DNA of 64,000 nucleotides from JAGLSB01 sp023135955 (GCA_030673645.1 DAOVIO010000005.1:1-64000); one strand, 5' to 3'. Counted from the stretch's first letter, positions 36,012 to 45,004 are shown. Numbers and translations: made by a program. Notes: a model not told the origin generated them from the sequence alone.

Positions 36012-36995
36012 TTAAAACTGAGGACAAGGAATCATATGTCGTTTTTGTCTCTTTCTGGTTGTGCTAAATTCATAAGTAAGTGAAATTTCATGAGCGCCAC
36101 CTGTTGAACCAATTAGATTGGAAATGGTAAAGTCATATGAATAACCTACCGACAAATCATCAATTTTATATCCTGCCAGCACGGCAACAGCATCTCCTAA
36201 TCGCTCTTCATTAATGATTGGGATTCCCCTATACCAGAAACCCAGAACAATAGGTTCCTTAAACCAGTACAAACCAATGTCGAGCTGATTAATGAAATAT
36301 TGATTTCGAAATAGAAAGGCCGCTGAAAGAGATTCGTCAATGTTACTTAATAGATTTCCCCGGCGAATAATTTGTGTCCCTCCAAATACGGAAAACTTAA
36401 GAGGGATATATTCCTCAGTATCCCAAAGGGAATTCTTTGGTTTTAATAAATGGTCTATTGTTAGTCCGATCCAATGTTTTTTGGAGTATGCTAGGACTGA
36501 GGCAGTAAAGTCAATATCAGCTTTGGATGAAAGAGGAGGCTGTTCAATACTTGTCGATCCTGTGCTGCCCACTGAAATTTGGTCATTCCAGATCAATTTC
36601 TGAAAGTCCATACTGGTTTGAACAAATGATAATTGAGCTCCTGGCCTGACATGCCACCAATTATTTATTTTAAAATCATATGAATATTGAAGTCCGATAC
36701 TTGTTGTGGCTAATTCACCGGTTCCTGCCAGATCTCTCATAACCAATAAGCCAACCCCGGAATTAAAATTTGAAAAATAATGATCGTATGAGAAAGAATA
36801 TGATACAAATATTCCAGGTAAGCTGGGCCATTGATTTCTATAACTCGAGGAAACTCTATCCATCTGAGTTGCCCCTGCAAATGAGGGCGCAAGATAGAGC
36901 TTATTAGCGTAAAATTGTGTGAACTGTGGATCTTGAGCTCTTAGTTTTGAACTAATAATCAGGCATAATAATATCAAAAGCAAAGACTTCTTCAC
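36012..36995 (-). CDS. PorP/SprF-family type IX secretion-associated outer-membrane protein
   Basis: The 327-residue precursor has a signal peptide (1-20, ending LRAQ) followed by DPQFTQFYANKLYLAPSFAG, the family signature. The rest is a barrel pattern with NQWPSLPG and GVGLLVMRDLAGTGEL, and YKIDDLSVGYSYDFTIS near the end. PorP and SprF are 14-stranded outer-membrane proteins that anchor or help secrete proteins with type B T9SS sorting domains. Just upstream on the same strand lies a membrane-anchored protein with exactly such a domain and an ECF sigma gene, so these are probably partners. Confidence 0.88.
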   Translation of the reverse strand: MKKSLLLILLCLIISSKLRAQDPQFTQFYANKLYLAPSFAGATQMDRVSSSYRNQWPSLPGIFVSYSFSYDHYFSNFNSGVGLLVMRDLAGTGELATTSIGLQYSYDFKINNWWHVRPGAQLSFVQTSMDFQKLIWNDQISVGSTGSTSIEQPPLSSKADIDFTASVLAYSKKHWIGLTIDHLLKPKNSLWDTEEYIPLKFSVFGGTQIIRRGNLLSNIDESLSAAFLFRNQYFINQLDIGLYWFKEPIVLGFWYRGIPIINEERLGDAVAVLAGYKIDDLSVGYSYDFTISNLIGSTGGAHEISLTYEFSTTRKRQKRHMIPCPQF

Positions 36996-37487
36996 ATCGA
37001 TTGATTAGAATCTAATAAATTAAAGATAATAAAAATATATCAAAACCTTAAGTTAGACCTGATTTCGGATCCTTTGAAATAAAGATATTTACAGGTATTT
37101 TTTAGGTTTATGGCTTAATGTAATGTTTAATTTTTTATTATGTTTTAAATTTAAATTTTATTACATCAATCACAAAAAAGCATTGAGTAATAGCTTGAAA
37201 ACTTTGATGATTAAAATGAAGTATTCAGTGTAAATAAACACATTAATGCTGAAAAAGAATGATCTTAATAAACATATTCAGGAGCCCTATTCCAAATAAT
37301 AGCAATTAATATTTCATCCAAATCATATGATATTATAAGTTTGGTCTAAATAATCTATAATAGTAATTGTGTAGAGAGTGAAAGATTCTTAAACCATTAG
37401 TTCTATTTAGAAAAACACTTTTTTTACAACTTGATAAAGGATAAGTAATGAAAATATGTAAGTAAATTGAGATAATTCTTTCTCTTC
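36996..37487. other. Long AT-rich gap upstream of porP/sprF
   Basis: The 492 bases contain only short frames with stops and no clear promoter box, hairpin or repeat. The stretch includes the self-complementary-looking TTTAAATTTAAATTTTATTA near 37144. It may hold the porP regulatory region for the neighbouring ECF sigma factor. Confidence 0.35.
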
Positions 37488-38828
37488 TCAATCTTGGATA
37501 TATACCGTGACGTCGCCTATTCTGTCTATATATTCTCCATTTTCAAACTTCACTCTCAGCTTATAAATGTAAACTCCTCTTGGCTGAAGTTGCTGCATGA
37601 AGTAACCATCCCAGCCTATGTTTAAGTCATCACTTTCAAACAACAAGTTTCCATTTCTGTTAAAGATCCTTAATTGGTATTCAATTGGAGCTTGCCCAAA
37701 AACAGGATGAAAAACTTCATTAGAATTTTCACCATTGCTGTAATAGCCGCCATTAGATCCGCCTGTATTTGGGCTAAAAGCATTTGGAATTCTAATAATA
37801 GGATTCTCTCTATTTAATGCATTACTAAGGATCATTGAATCAATACATCCCTCATGACTAGTTGCTTGTAATTTTATATCATAGTCGCCTAAAACTTCAT
37901 ATACATGAGAAGGATTTGATTCTGTTGACTTTGTTCCATCTCCGAATTCCCATGAATAATTATCTGCTCCCTTACTGTAATTGTAAAAGTAAACAGGAAT
38001 ATATTCAGACATACCTTTTTGTTTTTCGATCATAAAGCTGGCTTCAGGGATTCTATGAACTGTAATAACATTAGTGTAAACACTAATCTCTTCATTTTCA
38101 TTTTTGGCTGTTAGTGTAACAAAATATTCACCTGCATCATCGAAAATGTATGATGGATTATTTTCTGCAGACTGTCCTCCATCACCAAAACTCCATGTAT
38201 ATTCAACTGCTTCAGAACTTAAATTAGTGAACGTAAGATGAAGTGGGGCACATCCATTATCGCAGGTTGGAATAAAGAAGGCGCGTGGAGGGAGCTGGTT
38301 ACTGGGCGCTTGTTGCCGGGCACCGTCCTGAGCCTGTCGAAGGGTACTGGTTACCGGGCGCCGCCCGGAGCCATTCGAAGGATTCTGGTTGTCGATAGAA
38401 ATTGCCTGGTCATCCTTGTTTAATACTGAACTTTGTTTATTAGTATTAGATTCAGAATCTTGATTTACTAAAGATGACTTAGTAAGTGATTTTTCAGGGG
38501 ATGAATCGCTTATGTTATCTTGATAAGTTTTATCTAATAATTCGAGTGTGGCATTGGATTCAGATCTTGTATCTTCAATTCCGTTGGCAAGATTTTCAGT
38601 TTCCTGCAAATCAGCTATGTTATTGTTATTAAGAACAAAAACAGTAATAGCGGTACCTAGAATGATAACTGATAAATAGGCTATATTAAAACTATCCAAA
38701 CGTGGACGAATAAAACGTCTCCATTTAAGTTGTCGGCGTAGTTTAGGCCATAATTCCTGCGAAGGTTCAGGCCTGTAATCCTGAAATTGCTCATTAAATA
38801 ATTTTTCTATGTTCTGTTTAGTATCCAC
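37488..38828 (-). CDS. Anti-sigma-like membrane protein with PKD domains and T9SS type B sorting domain
   Basis: The 446-residue product has an N-terminal cytoplasmic part (1-46) rich in basic residues, a single membrane helix at about 48-67, a Ser/Asn/Asp-rich periplasmic linker (70-182), two PKD domains (about 183-258 and 261-337, each with an EFGDG or SFGDG core) and a C-terminal gliding-motility-associated type B sorting domain (347-446, with IPNAFSPN, LRIFNRNGNLLFES, GWDGY and GVYIYKLRVKF). It has no cleavable signal peptide, and it follows an ECF sigma gene. The layout suggests an anti-sigma factor reaching across the periplasm to the outer membrane. A GC-rich repeat makes linker residues about 152-181. 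Confidence 0.82.
   Translation of the reverse strand: MDTKQNIEKLFNEQFQDYRPEPSQELWPKLRRQLKWRRFIRPRLDSFNIAYLSVIILGTAITVFVLNNNNIADLQETENLANGIEDTRSESNATLELLDKTYQDNISDSSPEKSLTKSSLVNQDSESNTNKQSSVLNKDDQAISIDNQNPSNGSGRRPVTSTLRQAQDGARQQAPSNQLPPRAFFIPTCDNGCAPLHLTFTNLSSEAVEYTWSFGDGGQSAENNPSYIFDDAGEYFVTLTAKNENEEISVYTNVITVHRIPEASFMIEKQKGMSEYIPVYFYNYSKGADNYSWEFGDGTKSTESNPSHVYEVLGDYDIKLQATSHEGCIDSMILSNALNRENPIIRIPNAFSPNTGGSNGGYYSNGENSNEVFHPVFGQAPIEYQLRIFNRNGNLLFESDDLNIGWDGYFMQQLQPRGVYIYKLRVKFENGEYIDRIGDVTVYIQD
38285..38390. repeat. GC-rich dispersed repeat inside a coding sequence
   Basis: Within the linker-coding part of the PKD/anti-sigma gene lies a GC-rich block with GCCTGTCGAAGGG and GCGCCGCCCGG that is unlike the AT-rich codons around it. 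It encodes residues such as STLRQAQDG and RQQAPSNQLPP in frame and is related to the block at 10998-11045. Its boundaries are estimated by composition. Confidence 0.6.
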
Positions 38829-38921
38829 CTATTACTTCATTTACTTATCAGACACTTAATTAGATCTTTATGTTGCATTGAAAAGTATTTTTTCAAGCTT
38901 CTAAATTATATCGTCTTTCTT

Positions 38922-39485
38922 CTACTCACCATCTTTCTTTACTAATTTCTCCCTTCCCAACTTTTCCAGTTTACATTGTATTACCTTCCTTGCGCGACTG
39001 TATTGAGATTTGGAGGTATTTACATCGATTTTTAACTGTTCAGCAATCTCTTTGTGTTTAAAACCTTCCAGGGCATAAAGGTTGAAGACCATTTTATAAC
39101 CTGCAGGTAATTCAGATATCACACTCAACATCTCATCTCGAGTAAATTCAAGATCCCCAATATCGCATTCGCCAATTTTTTTTTCTTTCAAGTCATCAAT
39201 ATCATAATGATAATGATGCTTTAGGTTCTTGTGATAATGAGTAATAGCAGTATTAATAATTATGCGCCTCATCCAGCCAATCAAAGAACCTCTGCCTTCA
39301 AAATCCTTTAGGTTTAGAAAAACCTTAACGAAGCCTTCCTGTAATATATCCTCTGCCTCAGCACGATTACCTGTATATCTCATGCAAATACCCAGTAGGC
39401 TCGGGGCATATTGTTCATACATAAGCCTTTGCGCGTGCCGGTCATTCTTAATACACTGTAGGATTATTTTCTTCTCATCAAACAT
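38922..39485 (-). CDS. ECF-type RNA polymerase sigma factor
   Basis: The 187-residue protein has region 2 with AEDILQEGFVKVFLNLKDF and IGWMRRIIINTAITHY, and region 4 with LPAGYKMVFNLYALEGFKHKEIAEQLKID. Such long RNA polymerase sigma factors of the Bacteroidota group often contain a cysteine- or histidine-rich stretch; here a His-rich YHKNLKHHYHYD lies between the regions. The gene is 93 bases upstream of the PKD/type B membrane protein and both are followed by porP/sprF. Confidence 0.9.
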   Translation of the reverse strand: MFDEKKIILQCIKNDRHAQRLMYEQYAPSLLGICMRYTGNRAEAEDILQEGFVKVFLNLKDFEGRGSLIGWMRRIIINTAITHYHKNLKHHYHYDIDDLKEKKIGECDIGDLEFTRDEMLSVISELPAGYKMVFNLYALEGFKHKEIAEQLKIDVNTSKSQYSRARKVIQCKLEKLGREKLVKKDGE

Positions 39486-39552
39486 GAATTCATTCTGCTT
39501 TTTTGACCTGCTGGATCTTAAAATGGTTGCATGCTAAATGTAGTAAAAAGCC

Positions 39553-39585
39553 AACAGAGAGCACCCAGCACCCAGCACCTATTTC
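39553..39585. repeat. Dispersed repeat fragment (CACCCAGCACC type)
   Basis: The bases GAGCACCCAGCACCCAGCACC are a tandem variant of the CAGCAACC repeat family in this window. The fragment lies between the sigma gene and the nitroreductase stop and has no coding role. Confidence 0.5.
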
Positions 39586-40154
39586 CCAACATCAACAATA
39601 AGGTCTTCAATCGTACGTTTTGGGACATGATGAATATCATCCTCATCCCTCCAGTATTTGATGTTATCATCAACAATATCATCAATTACAACTTTTTCAA
39701 TTGGTTTACCCAGTGCTATTACATGAAGGATTTCATAATTATCAGGTAGATTCAAAATAGTTGATAATTCTTTTTTCTTAAGTGAAGCAATAATACAACC
39801 TCCATAACCTTTCTCAACTGCTGTAAGAAGAATGCTTTGCAGGGCTATTCCGTCATCACAGTAATAATTAGTACTTAAATTTTTGTCGTGTAATTGAATT
39901 ATATATGCAGATGGTCGTTCCCCTTCAGTCGGACCAGACCAGTTGGTAATATAACCTGCCCAGGCCAGAGTGGGGAAAATAAGATTATTAAGGTCTCTGT
40001 CATCTGATAGAATATATTTTAGTGACTGAGCATTCTTTCCTGAAGCAGAAAGCCTCGCTGCATTTACCATTTCAGTCAATTCGATGGAGGAGATCTCTAT
40101 TTTTTCATCAAATCTTCGGTAAGAACGATTTTTTAATATTAGATCTTTTAACAT
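39579..40154 (-). CDS. Nitroreductase-family protein
   Basis: The 191-residue protein opens with LILKNRSYRRFDE, the FMN-phosphate-binding segment of the nitroreductase fold, and continues with SASGKNAQSLKYIL and a later GYGGCIIASLKK. Members are FMN-dependent NAD(P)H oxidoreductases acting on quinones, nitro compounds or flavins. The real substrate is unknown. It is 43 bases downstream of a VOC-family gene on the same strand. Confidence 0.85.
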   Translation of the reverse strand: MLKDLILKNRSYRRFDEKIEISSIELTEMVNAARLSASGKNAQSLKYILSDDRDLNNLIFPTLAWAGYITNWSGPTEGERPSAYIIQLHDKNLSTNYYCDDGIALQSILLTAVEKGYGGCIIASLKKKELSTILNLPDNYEILHVIALGKPIEKVVIDDIVDDNIKYWRDEDDIHHVPKRTIEDLIVDVGK

Positions 40155-40197
40155 TAATATGGTATTAATTAAGGATGAAGAACTAAAGTATCAATAT

Positions 40198-41286
40198 TTA
40201 GACTAATTGTTTATCTTTTACTTTACTGTATTTCAGAGCTTTAATTATCCAGTTGGGCAAAGGTTTTTCCGGATCCCTTTTTCTTAGGTTCAGATACCAT
40301 CCGAGTTTTTTCATAACCGGAATCTTGTGTGTCTCAACAAATTCTATCAGAGTACCATCAGGGTCCTCAATATAGGAGAAATGTCCTGCTGCTTCACCCA
40401 TATCAAAACTAGCTCCTTTAGGATGGTCAGCACTATCTACAGTAAATGGGAATCCTTCATTTTCACATTCTTCTTTCAAATTTGACATGCCGTGAATATC
40501 ATAACATAAATGTATAAATCCCAGATCGCCCCAATACCGATTGTGGAATATCTTTCCTGATTCACAGCTTGTATTTTGAACTAATTCAATTTCGCTGGAA
40601 CCCATCAATCGTGAGAAGCCTCCAATTCTTGCATTTGTGTGTCTTAATAAAACTCTTCTTAATTTACATTCTCCGCCATTTAATGAATTGAAATCATCGA
40701 AAACTTCCTCGGTATCATAGATTACTTTATCATAGTCAAGAATATTTGAATATAGTTTGCGGGCTTTTTCAATATCACTTACTCCAATTATAACCCCAGC
40801 TGCAGCCCCGGTTATCTTTTTTTTGTCAAAGCGAAACCATTCGCCACTTTCAATTACCTGAAAAACATTACCAAAGGGATCGGTTACAAAAAAATGTGAT
40901 TTTCCATTTGGATCTATCGATAATTCAGAAAGATTCAGGTTTTGTTTTTTGTAATAATTATAGGCCGCTTTTACATCCGGACTCTTTATTTTAGCTGCAA
41001 AGATGCCATAATCACCAATTTTAATTTTATTTTCAGGAGCTTTGGGAGTTCTCTCTGTAAACTGCCAGATCTCAAATCCGCCTCCCCCCATTAGATTAAT
41101 AGCTAAAGCAGCATGTCTGTTTCTTGGTTTACCGCCTGTATATGGCAGCATATACTCTGCGGGAGCCGATTCTTCAAATATTCTGATGTCAATTCCAAAA
41201 TTGGTTTTATACCATTTCCATGCCTCTTTTACACTTGTAACACCAATTCCAATTTGCTGTATCCCACTAATTATTTTCCTGGTCAT
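40198..41286 (-). CDS. VOC-family protein with two glyoxalase-like domains
   Basis: The 362-residue protein has two VOC modules, about residues 8-150 and 160-325, with metal-ligand-type segments such as SHFFVTDPFGNVFQVIE and AGHFSYIEDPDGTLIEFVE. The fold is shared by glyoxalases, dioxygenases and fosfomycin-resistance proteins. The C-terminal tail (about 330-362) is basic. I cannot name the substrate. It lies upstream of the nitroreductase gene and may be in one operon with it. Confidence 0.8.
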   Translation of the reverse strand: MTRKIISGIQQIGIGVTSVKEAWKWYKTNFGIDIRIFEESAPAEYMLPYTGGKPRNRHAALAINLMGGGGFEIWQFTERTPKAPENKIKIGDYGIFAAKIKSPDVKAAYNYYKKQNLNLSELSIDPNGKSHFFVTDPFGNVFQVIESGEWFRFDKKKITGAAAGVIIGVSDIEKARKLYSNILDYDKVIYDTEEVFDDFNSLNGGECKLRRVLLRHTNARIGGFSRLMGSSEIELVQNTSCESGKIFHNRYWGDLGFIHLCYDIHGMSNLKEECENEGFPFTVDSADHPKGASFDMGEAAGHFSYIEDPDGTLIEFVETHKIPVMKKLGWYLNLRKRDPEKPLPNWIIKALKYSKVKDKQLV

Positions 41287-41411
41287 TGAATTTAATATTT
41301 AATATACTTTGAGATTGCAAATCTATAAAAAAACTCATAAAGAGCAAGTTGATTGATTGGGGGATTGAATATGATTATGGAAATTCTCAAGAAAGGAGAT
41401 ATATTTTTAGG

Positions 41412-41432
41412 GTCAACGTATTTAAATTTCTT
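41412..41432. repeat. Short dispersed repeat, copy B (GTCAACGTATTTAAAT)
   Basis: This is the partner of the copy at 35945-35965, with 19 of 21 matching bases. It is followed by CATAGGGACAAGCCG, which faintly resembles the palindrome at 22136. Confidence 0.45.
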
Positions 41433-41462
41433 CTTGCAACATAGGGACAAGCCGCTCTTATC

Positions 41463-42263
41463 TTAACTGGGATCAACTTTAATAATTAACTTGTAAAAGA
41501 GACGGGGAAAGTATTGTTTTATTCTTGGCATTATGAGCTCTTTTCCTCCGACAAGCACTTCTCTCTTATTTCTTTTTACGGCCTTTAAAATTTGTGTGGC
41601 ACATTTATCAGGGCTGATTCCTCCTGCCTGCCCTGCACTCATTTTGCCATAAGGTTTACCACCCTTATCAAGTGCATGTATTGAAATATTCGTTTTCACT
41701 CTTCCAGGGCAAACCACTGTTGTTTTGATTCCTCTATCATGGAGTTCAGTCCATACCGATTCGTAAAATCCGTGTAAAGCATGCTTTGAGGCTGCATATG
41801 CCGATCGTAATGGGAAACCGAATTTACCGGAAATACTACTCGTGGCTATAATGTGTCCGAATTCCCTGTCAATCATTCCAGGTAAACACTTTTTTGTAAG
41901 AATAAGTCCGGCAAAATAATTTATCTCCATAATTTTCCGGTCGATTTCCAGTGAAGTATCAATTGCCGTAGTTCGTGTTGATATTCCGCCATTATTAAAA
42001 AGAAAATCAACACCTCCAATATCCGTTAATACCTTATCAGCCGCTTTTTCGACCTCAGTTGCATTCGACAAATCAAAACTGACTATTTGAATCTCATGCT
42101 TTGTTTCTCCTGCTTCAGATTTTGTTCTTTCCAGTTCTTTTGGCTCATGAGAGGAAATAATTACTTTGGCTCCAAGTCCAGATAATCTTTTTGCCAATGA
42201 TTCACCTATGCCTGATGATGCACCGGTAATCCAGATACGTTTATCCTCAAAATATGCATTCAT
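41463..42263 (-). CDS. Short-chain dehydrogenase/reductase
   Basis: The protein from the internal start at 42263 begins MNAYFEDKRIWITGASSGIG, so the nucleotide-binding TGASSGIG is 13 residues from the N terminus, as usual. The catalytic YAASK is at SAYAASKHALHG and the Asn in LFNNGG. The frame continues upstream to 42308 with 15 extra residues that overlap the next gene, so the inner ATG is preferred. The product of about 266 residues oxidises or reduces an unknown hydroxyl or keto substrate. It is next to a lysophospholipid acyltransferase gene, which suggests lipid metabolism. Confidence 0.85.
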   Translation of the reverse strand: MNAYFEDKRIWITGASSGIGESLAKRLSGLGAKVIISSHEPKELERTKSEAGETKHEIQIVSFDLSNATEVEKAADKVLTDIGGVDFLFNNGGISTRTTAIDTSLEIDRKIMEINYFAGLILTKKCLPGMIDREFGHIIATSSISGKFGFPLRSAYAASKHALHGFYESVWTELHDRGIKTTVVCPGRVKTNISIHALDKGGKPYGKMSAGQAGGISPDKCATQILKAVKRNKREVLVGGKELIMPRIKQYFPRLFYKLIIKVDPS

Positions 42264-42288
42264 AATGTTTTTTAGATTTCTTGCAATT

Positions 42289-43659
42289 TTATTTTTGAAT
42301 ATGCGCATCCATTATTTCATCCGTAGAATCTAAAATTTCCTTGTGAAGTTTTTCCAGATCAAGTAATTCTTTGTTCCTTGATTTCTTCAACTTACGATAC
42401 TTTAATCCTGCTTTCCATCTCTTGTGCCAGATATGCCAGAAAAGCGCAAAATAACCGAAAATTGGCAGACCAACCAGGTATGCTAATGCTATCAACCCAG
42501 ATTTGGCAATAATACCTACAATAATAGTCTGAATAGCATAAAAAACAGGAAAAATAAAAAAAGCCAGTCCAAATTTAAATGAACTGTGAAACTGAGCATC
42601 TTTGACCTTTGGAATTACTGTTAAGGGAAGAGTATAGGGGAGAAAATTATTTAAATATCCTAATAGAAACAAAGGGGAACTCAGGTATAGGCCCATGCGT
42701 TTGTAAATGAGTTTCTTTGTTGTGAAGCCCGATCTTTCAAAAATCCAGTTACGGAGATTTAATTTCTCAAGTCCTGATTTATACTGAATCGTTTTTTCAG
42801 AAAGCTGTCTGAGTAAATCCGGATTTTTTTCGAATTCTTCATCCAGAATACGTATCATTTGCTTGTCGGCCCTGAATTTTTCATATAGGGATTTGCCAAC
42901 AATAGCAAGCTTTTTACGCATATTGTCATTATATAATTCCCTGAGGTATTGATACATATCATAAAGCTCATCATTTTGAATATGTATCATAATTTTCTTC
43001 ATCTCAGAGGCCAGCCTTTCACGAAGTTCATTAATTCCTTTAGGGGCATCTTCTTTATAGGCTTCAATATATTCTGAAACATCAATTGGCTGACCATAGA
43101 TAACAAGGAGGTTCTGAAAGAACTTTGTATATTCTGAAAAATCAAGACCAACAGGAACAATTTTCACCTTTTTCCCATCAGGGAGGGCTTCCTGTGTTCG
43201 TAATGCAATTCGAAAGATTCCTTTTACCAACTTTCTTAATTGTCGTTTATCTCCATGATTTCCTTCAGGCATAACACATACGGGACAATCATCTCCCAGA
43301 ACGTTTATCGCAGCCTGAAAAATACCTTCATTTTTGTGCAATTCACTGGCTCCATCACGTATCCGGTAGATAGGCTTTATTTTGAAAGATTGTAAAACCT
43401 TAGCCTTCCATTTCTGTTTGAAAACATCTGCACGAGCAAAAAATATTGTATTTATATTATTGGAGGTAAGAACAGCTAAGGCATCCATCAATGCATTCTG
43501 ATGATTGGGAGCAAAAATAAAGGGAGTGCCATAAGGAATATTCTCCAGTCCAATTACTTGCCTACGTTTATAATATCTACTAAAAGCAAATACCCCATAA
43601 GCTTTAAGTGAGTTGTAAAAATAACTTTTATGGTGTATTGTTTCTTTGTGCTGCGCCAT
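42289..43659 (-). CDS. Lysophospholipid acyltransferase (PlsC-like) with membrane tail
   Basis: The 456-residue protein has an acyltransferase domain with NHQNALMD (about residues 57-64) and the PEGNHG motif (about 136-141). The region from about 320 to 395 holds several hydrophobic segments, and the C terminus is charged. It likely acylates lysophosphatidate or a related lysolipid at the inner membrane. It starts 3 bases after a putative 42-residue membrane peptide gene and is followed by an SDR gene. Confidence 0.85.
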   Translation of the reverse strand: MAQHKETIHHKSYFYNSLKAYGVFAFSRYYKRRQVIGLENIPYGTPFIFAPNHQNALMDALAVLTSNNINTIFFARADVFKQKWKAKVLQSFKIKPIYRIRDGASELHKNEGIFQAAINVLGDDCPVCVMPEGNHGDKRQLRKLVKGIFRIALRTQEALPDGKKVKIVPVGLDFSEYTKFFQNLLVIYGQPIDVSEYIEAYKEDAPKGINELRERLASEMKKIMIHIQNDELYDMYQYLRELYNDNMRKKLAIVGKSLYEKFRADKQMIRILDEEFEKNPDLLRQLSEKTIQYKSGLEKLNLRNWIFERSGFTTKKLIYKRMGLYLSSPLFLLGYLNNFLPYTLPLTVIPKVKDAQFHSSFKFGLAFFIFPVFYAIQTIIVGIIAKSGLIALAYLVGLPIFGYFALFWHIWHKRWKAGLKYRKLKKSRNKELLDLEKLHKEILDSTDEIMDAHIQK

Positions 43660-43662
43660 ATC

Positions 43663-43791
43663 TTAATTTTTCTTTTTGAGCAAATCTAATAAATTTTCCT
43701 TGCCTTCAATTGGTATTTTCGACCAAACACTGGAAATTGTTAAACCTGAAAGTATATGCCAGATACCCCACCAGGCAGCAATGAAGGCCAT
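43663..43791 (-). CDS. Putative 42-residue tryptophan-rich membrane peptide
   Basis: An ATG at 43791 opens a frame of 42 residues beginning MAFIAAWWGIWHILSG, one hydrophobic helix with four tryptophans, followed by a basic tail. It stops 3 bases before the PlsC-like gene, which suggests translational coupling. The frame also stays open further upstream without another ATG. No family is recognised, so this may be a real small protein or chance. Confidence 0.4.
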   Translation of the reverse strand: MAFIAAWWGIWHILSGLTISSVWSKIPIEGKENLLDLLKKKN

Positions 43792-43942
43792 ACCGCCAAT
43801 TTGTAATGGTCTCTCAATATTATTAATAATTAGTTGCCGAATATAATAAAAATTTACTTTCTTATGTAAAATAGCTAATTTGCAGGTGTAACTTAGAAAA
43901 CGATTTTCACTTTATAATTTATAACTTTTTATTTTTTTGAAT

Positions 43943-44455
43943 ATGAATAAATTTAAAAATATTAAACCAGAACATATCGATCAAAATGTCTTTAAACTTA
44001 TTGGGAAAGACTGGATGCTTATTACAGCAGGTAATATGGAATCATATAATACCATGACGGCGAGCTGGGGTCAGCTGGGAATTCTTTGGAATCTGCCGGT
44101 AGCATTATGTTTTATCCGACCACAGCGTTACACTTTTGAGTTTACGGAGCGTTCTGATTATTATACACTTACATTTTTTGAAGAAAAATACAGGAAAGCA
44201 TTGAATTTTTGTGGGACTAAATCGGGGCGGGATTACGATAAGGCTAAGGAAACGGGACTTATTCCCTTGGTAACAGACTTAGAAAATATAAGCTTTCATG
44301 AGGCTTCCTTAATTCTGGAATGCAAAAAAATCTATGCCGATAATATTAAGGAAAGTAAGTTTATTGAGGAAAAACTAGTTGGGAAAAATTATCCAAAGAA
44401 GGATTTTCATCGCTTTTATATTGGTGAAGTTAAAGAAGCATGGATTAAGAAATAG
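43943..44455 (+). CDS. Flavin reductase-like domain protein
   Basis: From the ATG at 43943 the protein has 170 residues; the longer frame begins with a TTG at 43937. It has the family features NTMTASWGQLGILWNLP (flavin-binding loop) and a C-terminal HRFYIGEVKEAW. Such FMN-binding split-barrel proteins reduce flavins or act as domains in oxidoreductase systems. The substrate is unknown. It is divergent from the acyltransferase gene. Confidence 0.8.
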   Translation: MNKFKNIKPEHIDQNVFKLIGKDWMLITAGNMESYNTMTASWGQLGILWNLPVALCFIRPQRYTFEFTERSDYYTLTFFEEKYRKALNFCGTKSGRDYDKAKETGLIPLVTDLENISFHEASLILECKKIYADNIKESKFIEEKLVGKNYPKKDFHRFYIGEVKEAWIKK

Positions 44456-44629
44456 TTCCTTATGGGATATATTTGCCTCGGTTTTTAAGAGATCCAGTTT
44501 ATAATCTTATTGTATAGAACAGGTATAAATGGTTTGGAAGAAAATCTCATTGCTTTGTACCGGAAGAGCGTTGGAAATCCCGATTTATTGATTGATAGGC
44601 CAAAAGATATATTCTTAAGTCATATTTGT

Positions 44630-45004
44630 TCATCTCAACACCCAATTTGTTGCAGCTTCAACTGTGCTAAAAAGTCTTGAAAAATAGCCATCCTCTTTGG
44701 TTTCAACCAATATTATTATTACCACATCTTTGGGCTCATCAGAGACCACAGCAATTTTAAAATTTCCAAATACCTCAAGATTATCTTTATAAAAATCGGC
44801 AATCTTAATGTGTTCATCAACTTCAAATTCGAGATTTGCATTTCGATAATCTACTATAAATCCTTTGGTTTCTTTGGGGATTAAATTATTTTCAAAAGCA
44901 TGTTCCCAGGAGGATTTAATATCTGCTATAGAAATGGAACCATAATAATATTTATGTAAAATACCTAGTGAGTTATTGAATCTGAATTTGAATTTCTCTT
45001 GCAT
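44630..45004 (-). CDS. Protein of unknown function, STAS/SpoIIAA-like
   Basis: The 124-residue protein has no signal peptide or membrane helix. The pattern of alternating strands and helices, with LHKYYYGSISIADIKSSWEHA and FIVDYRNANLEFEV, resembles the SpoIIAA/STAS-like group of small Bacteroidota proteins. No catalytic residues are recognised. It is monocistronic. The assignment is a structural guess. Confidence 0.4.
   Translation of the reverse strand: MQEKFKFRFNNSLGILHKYYYGSISIADIKSSWEHAFENNLIPKETKGFIVDYRNANLEFEVDEHIKIADFYKDNLEVFGNFKIAVVSDEPKDVVIIILVETKEDGYFSRLFSTVEAATNWVLR

Noticed and set aside
38238..38423. Plus-strand frame of 61 residues over the GC-rich block
   Set aside because: It is antisense to the PKD/anti-sigma gene and exists because the repeat block is GC-rich and free of stops; no start context or homology is seen.
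39531..39749. Plus-strand frame over a repeat and the nitroreductase 3' end
   Set aside because: It begins in the repeat fragment and is antisense to the nitroreductase gene.
42264..42308. Longer start for the SDR protein
   Set aside because: It would place 15 extra basic residues before the nucleotide-binding fold and overlap the upstream acyltransferase gene.
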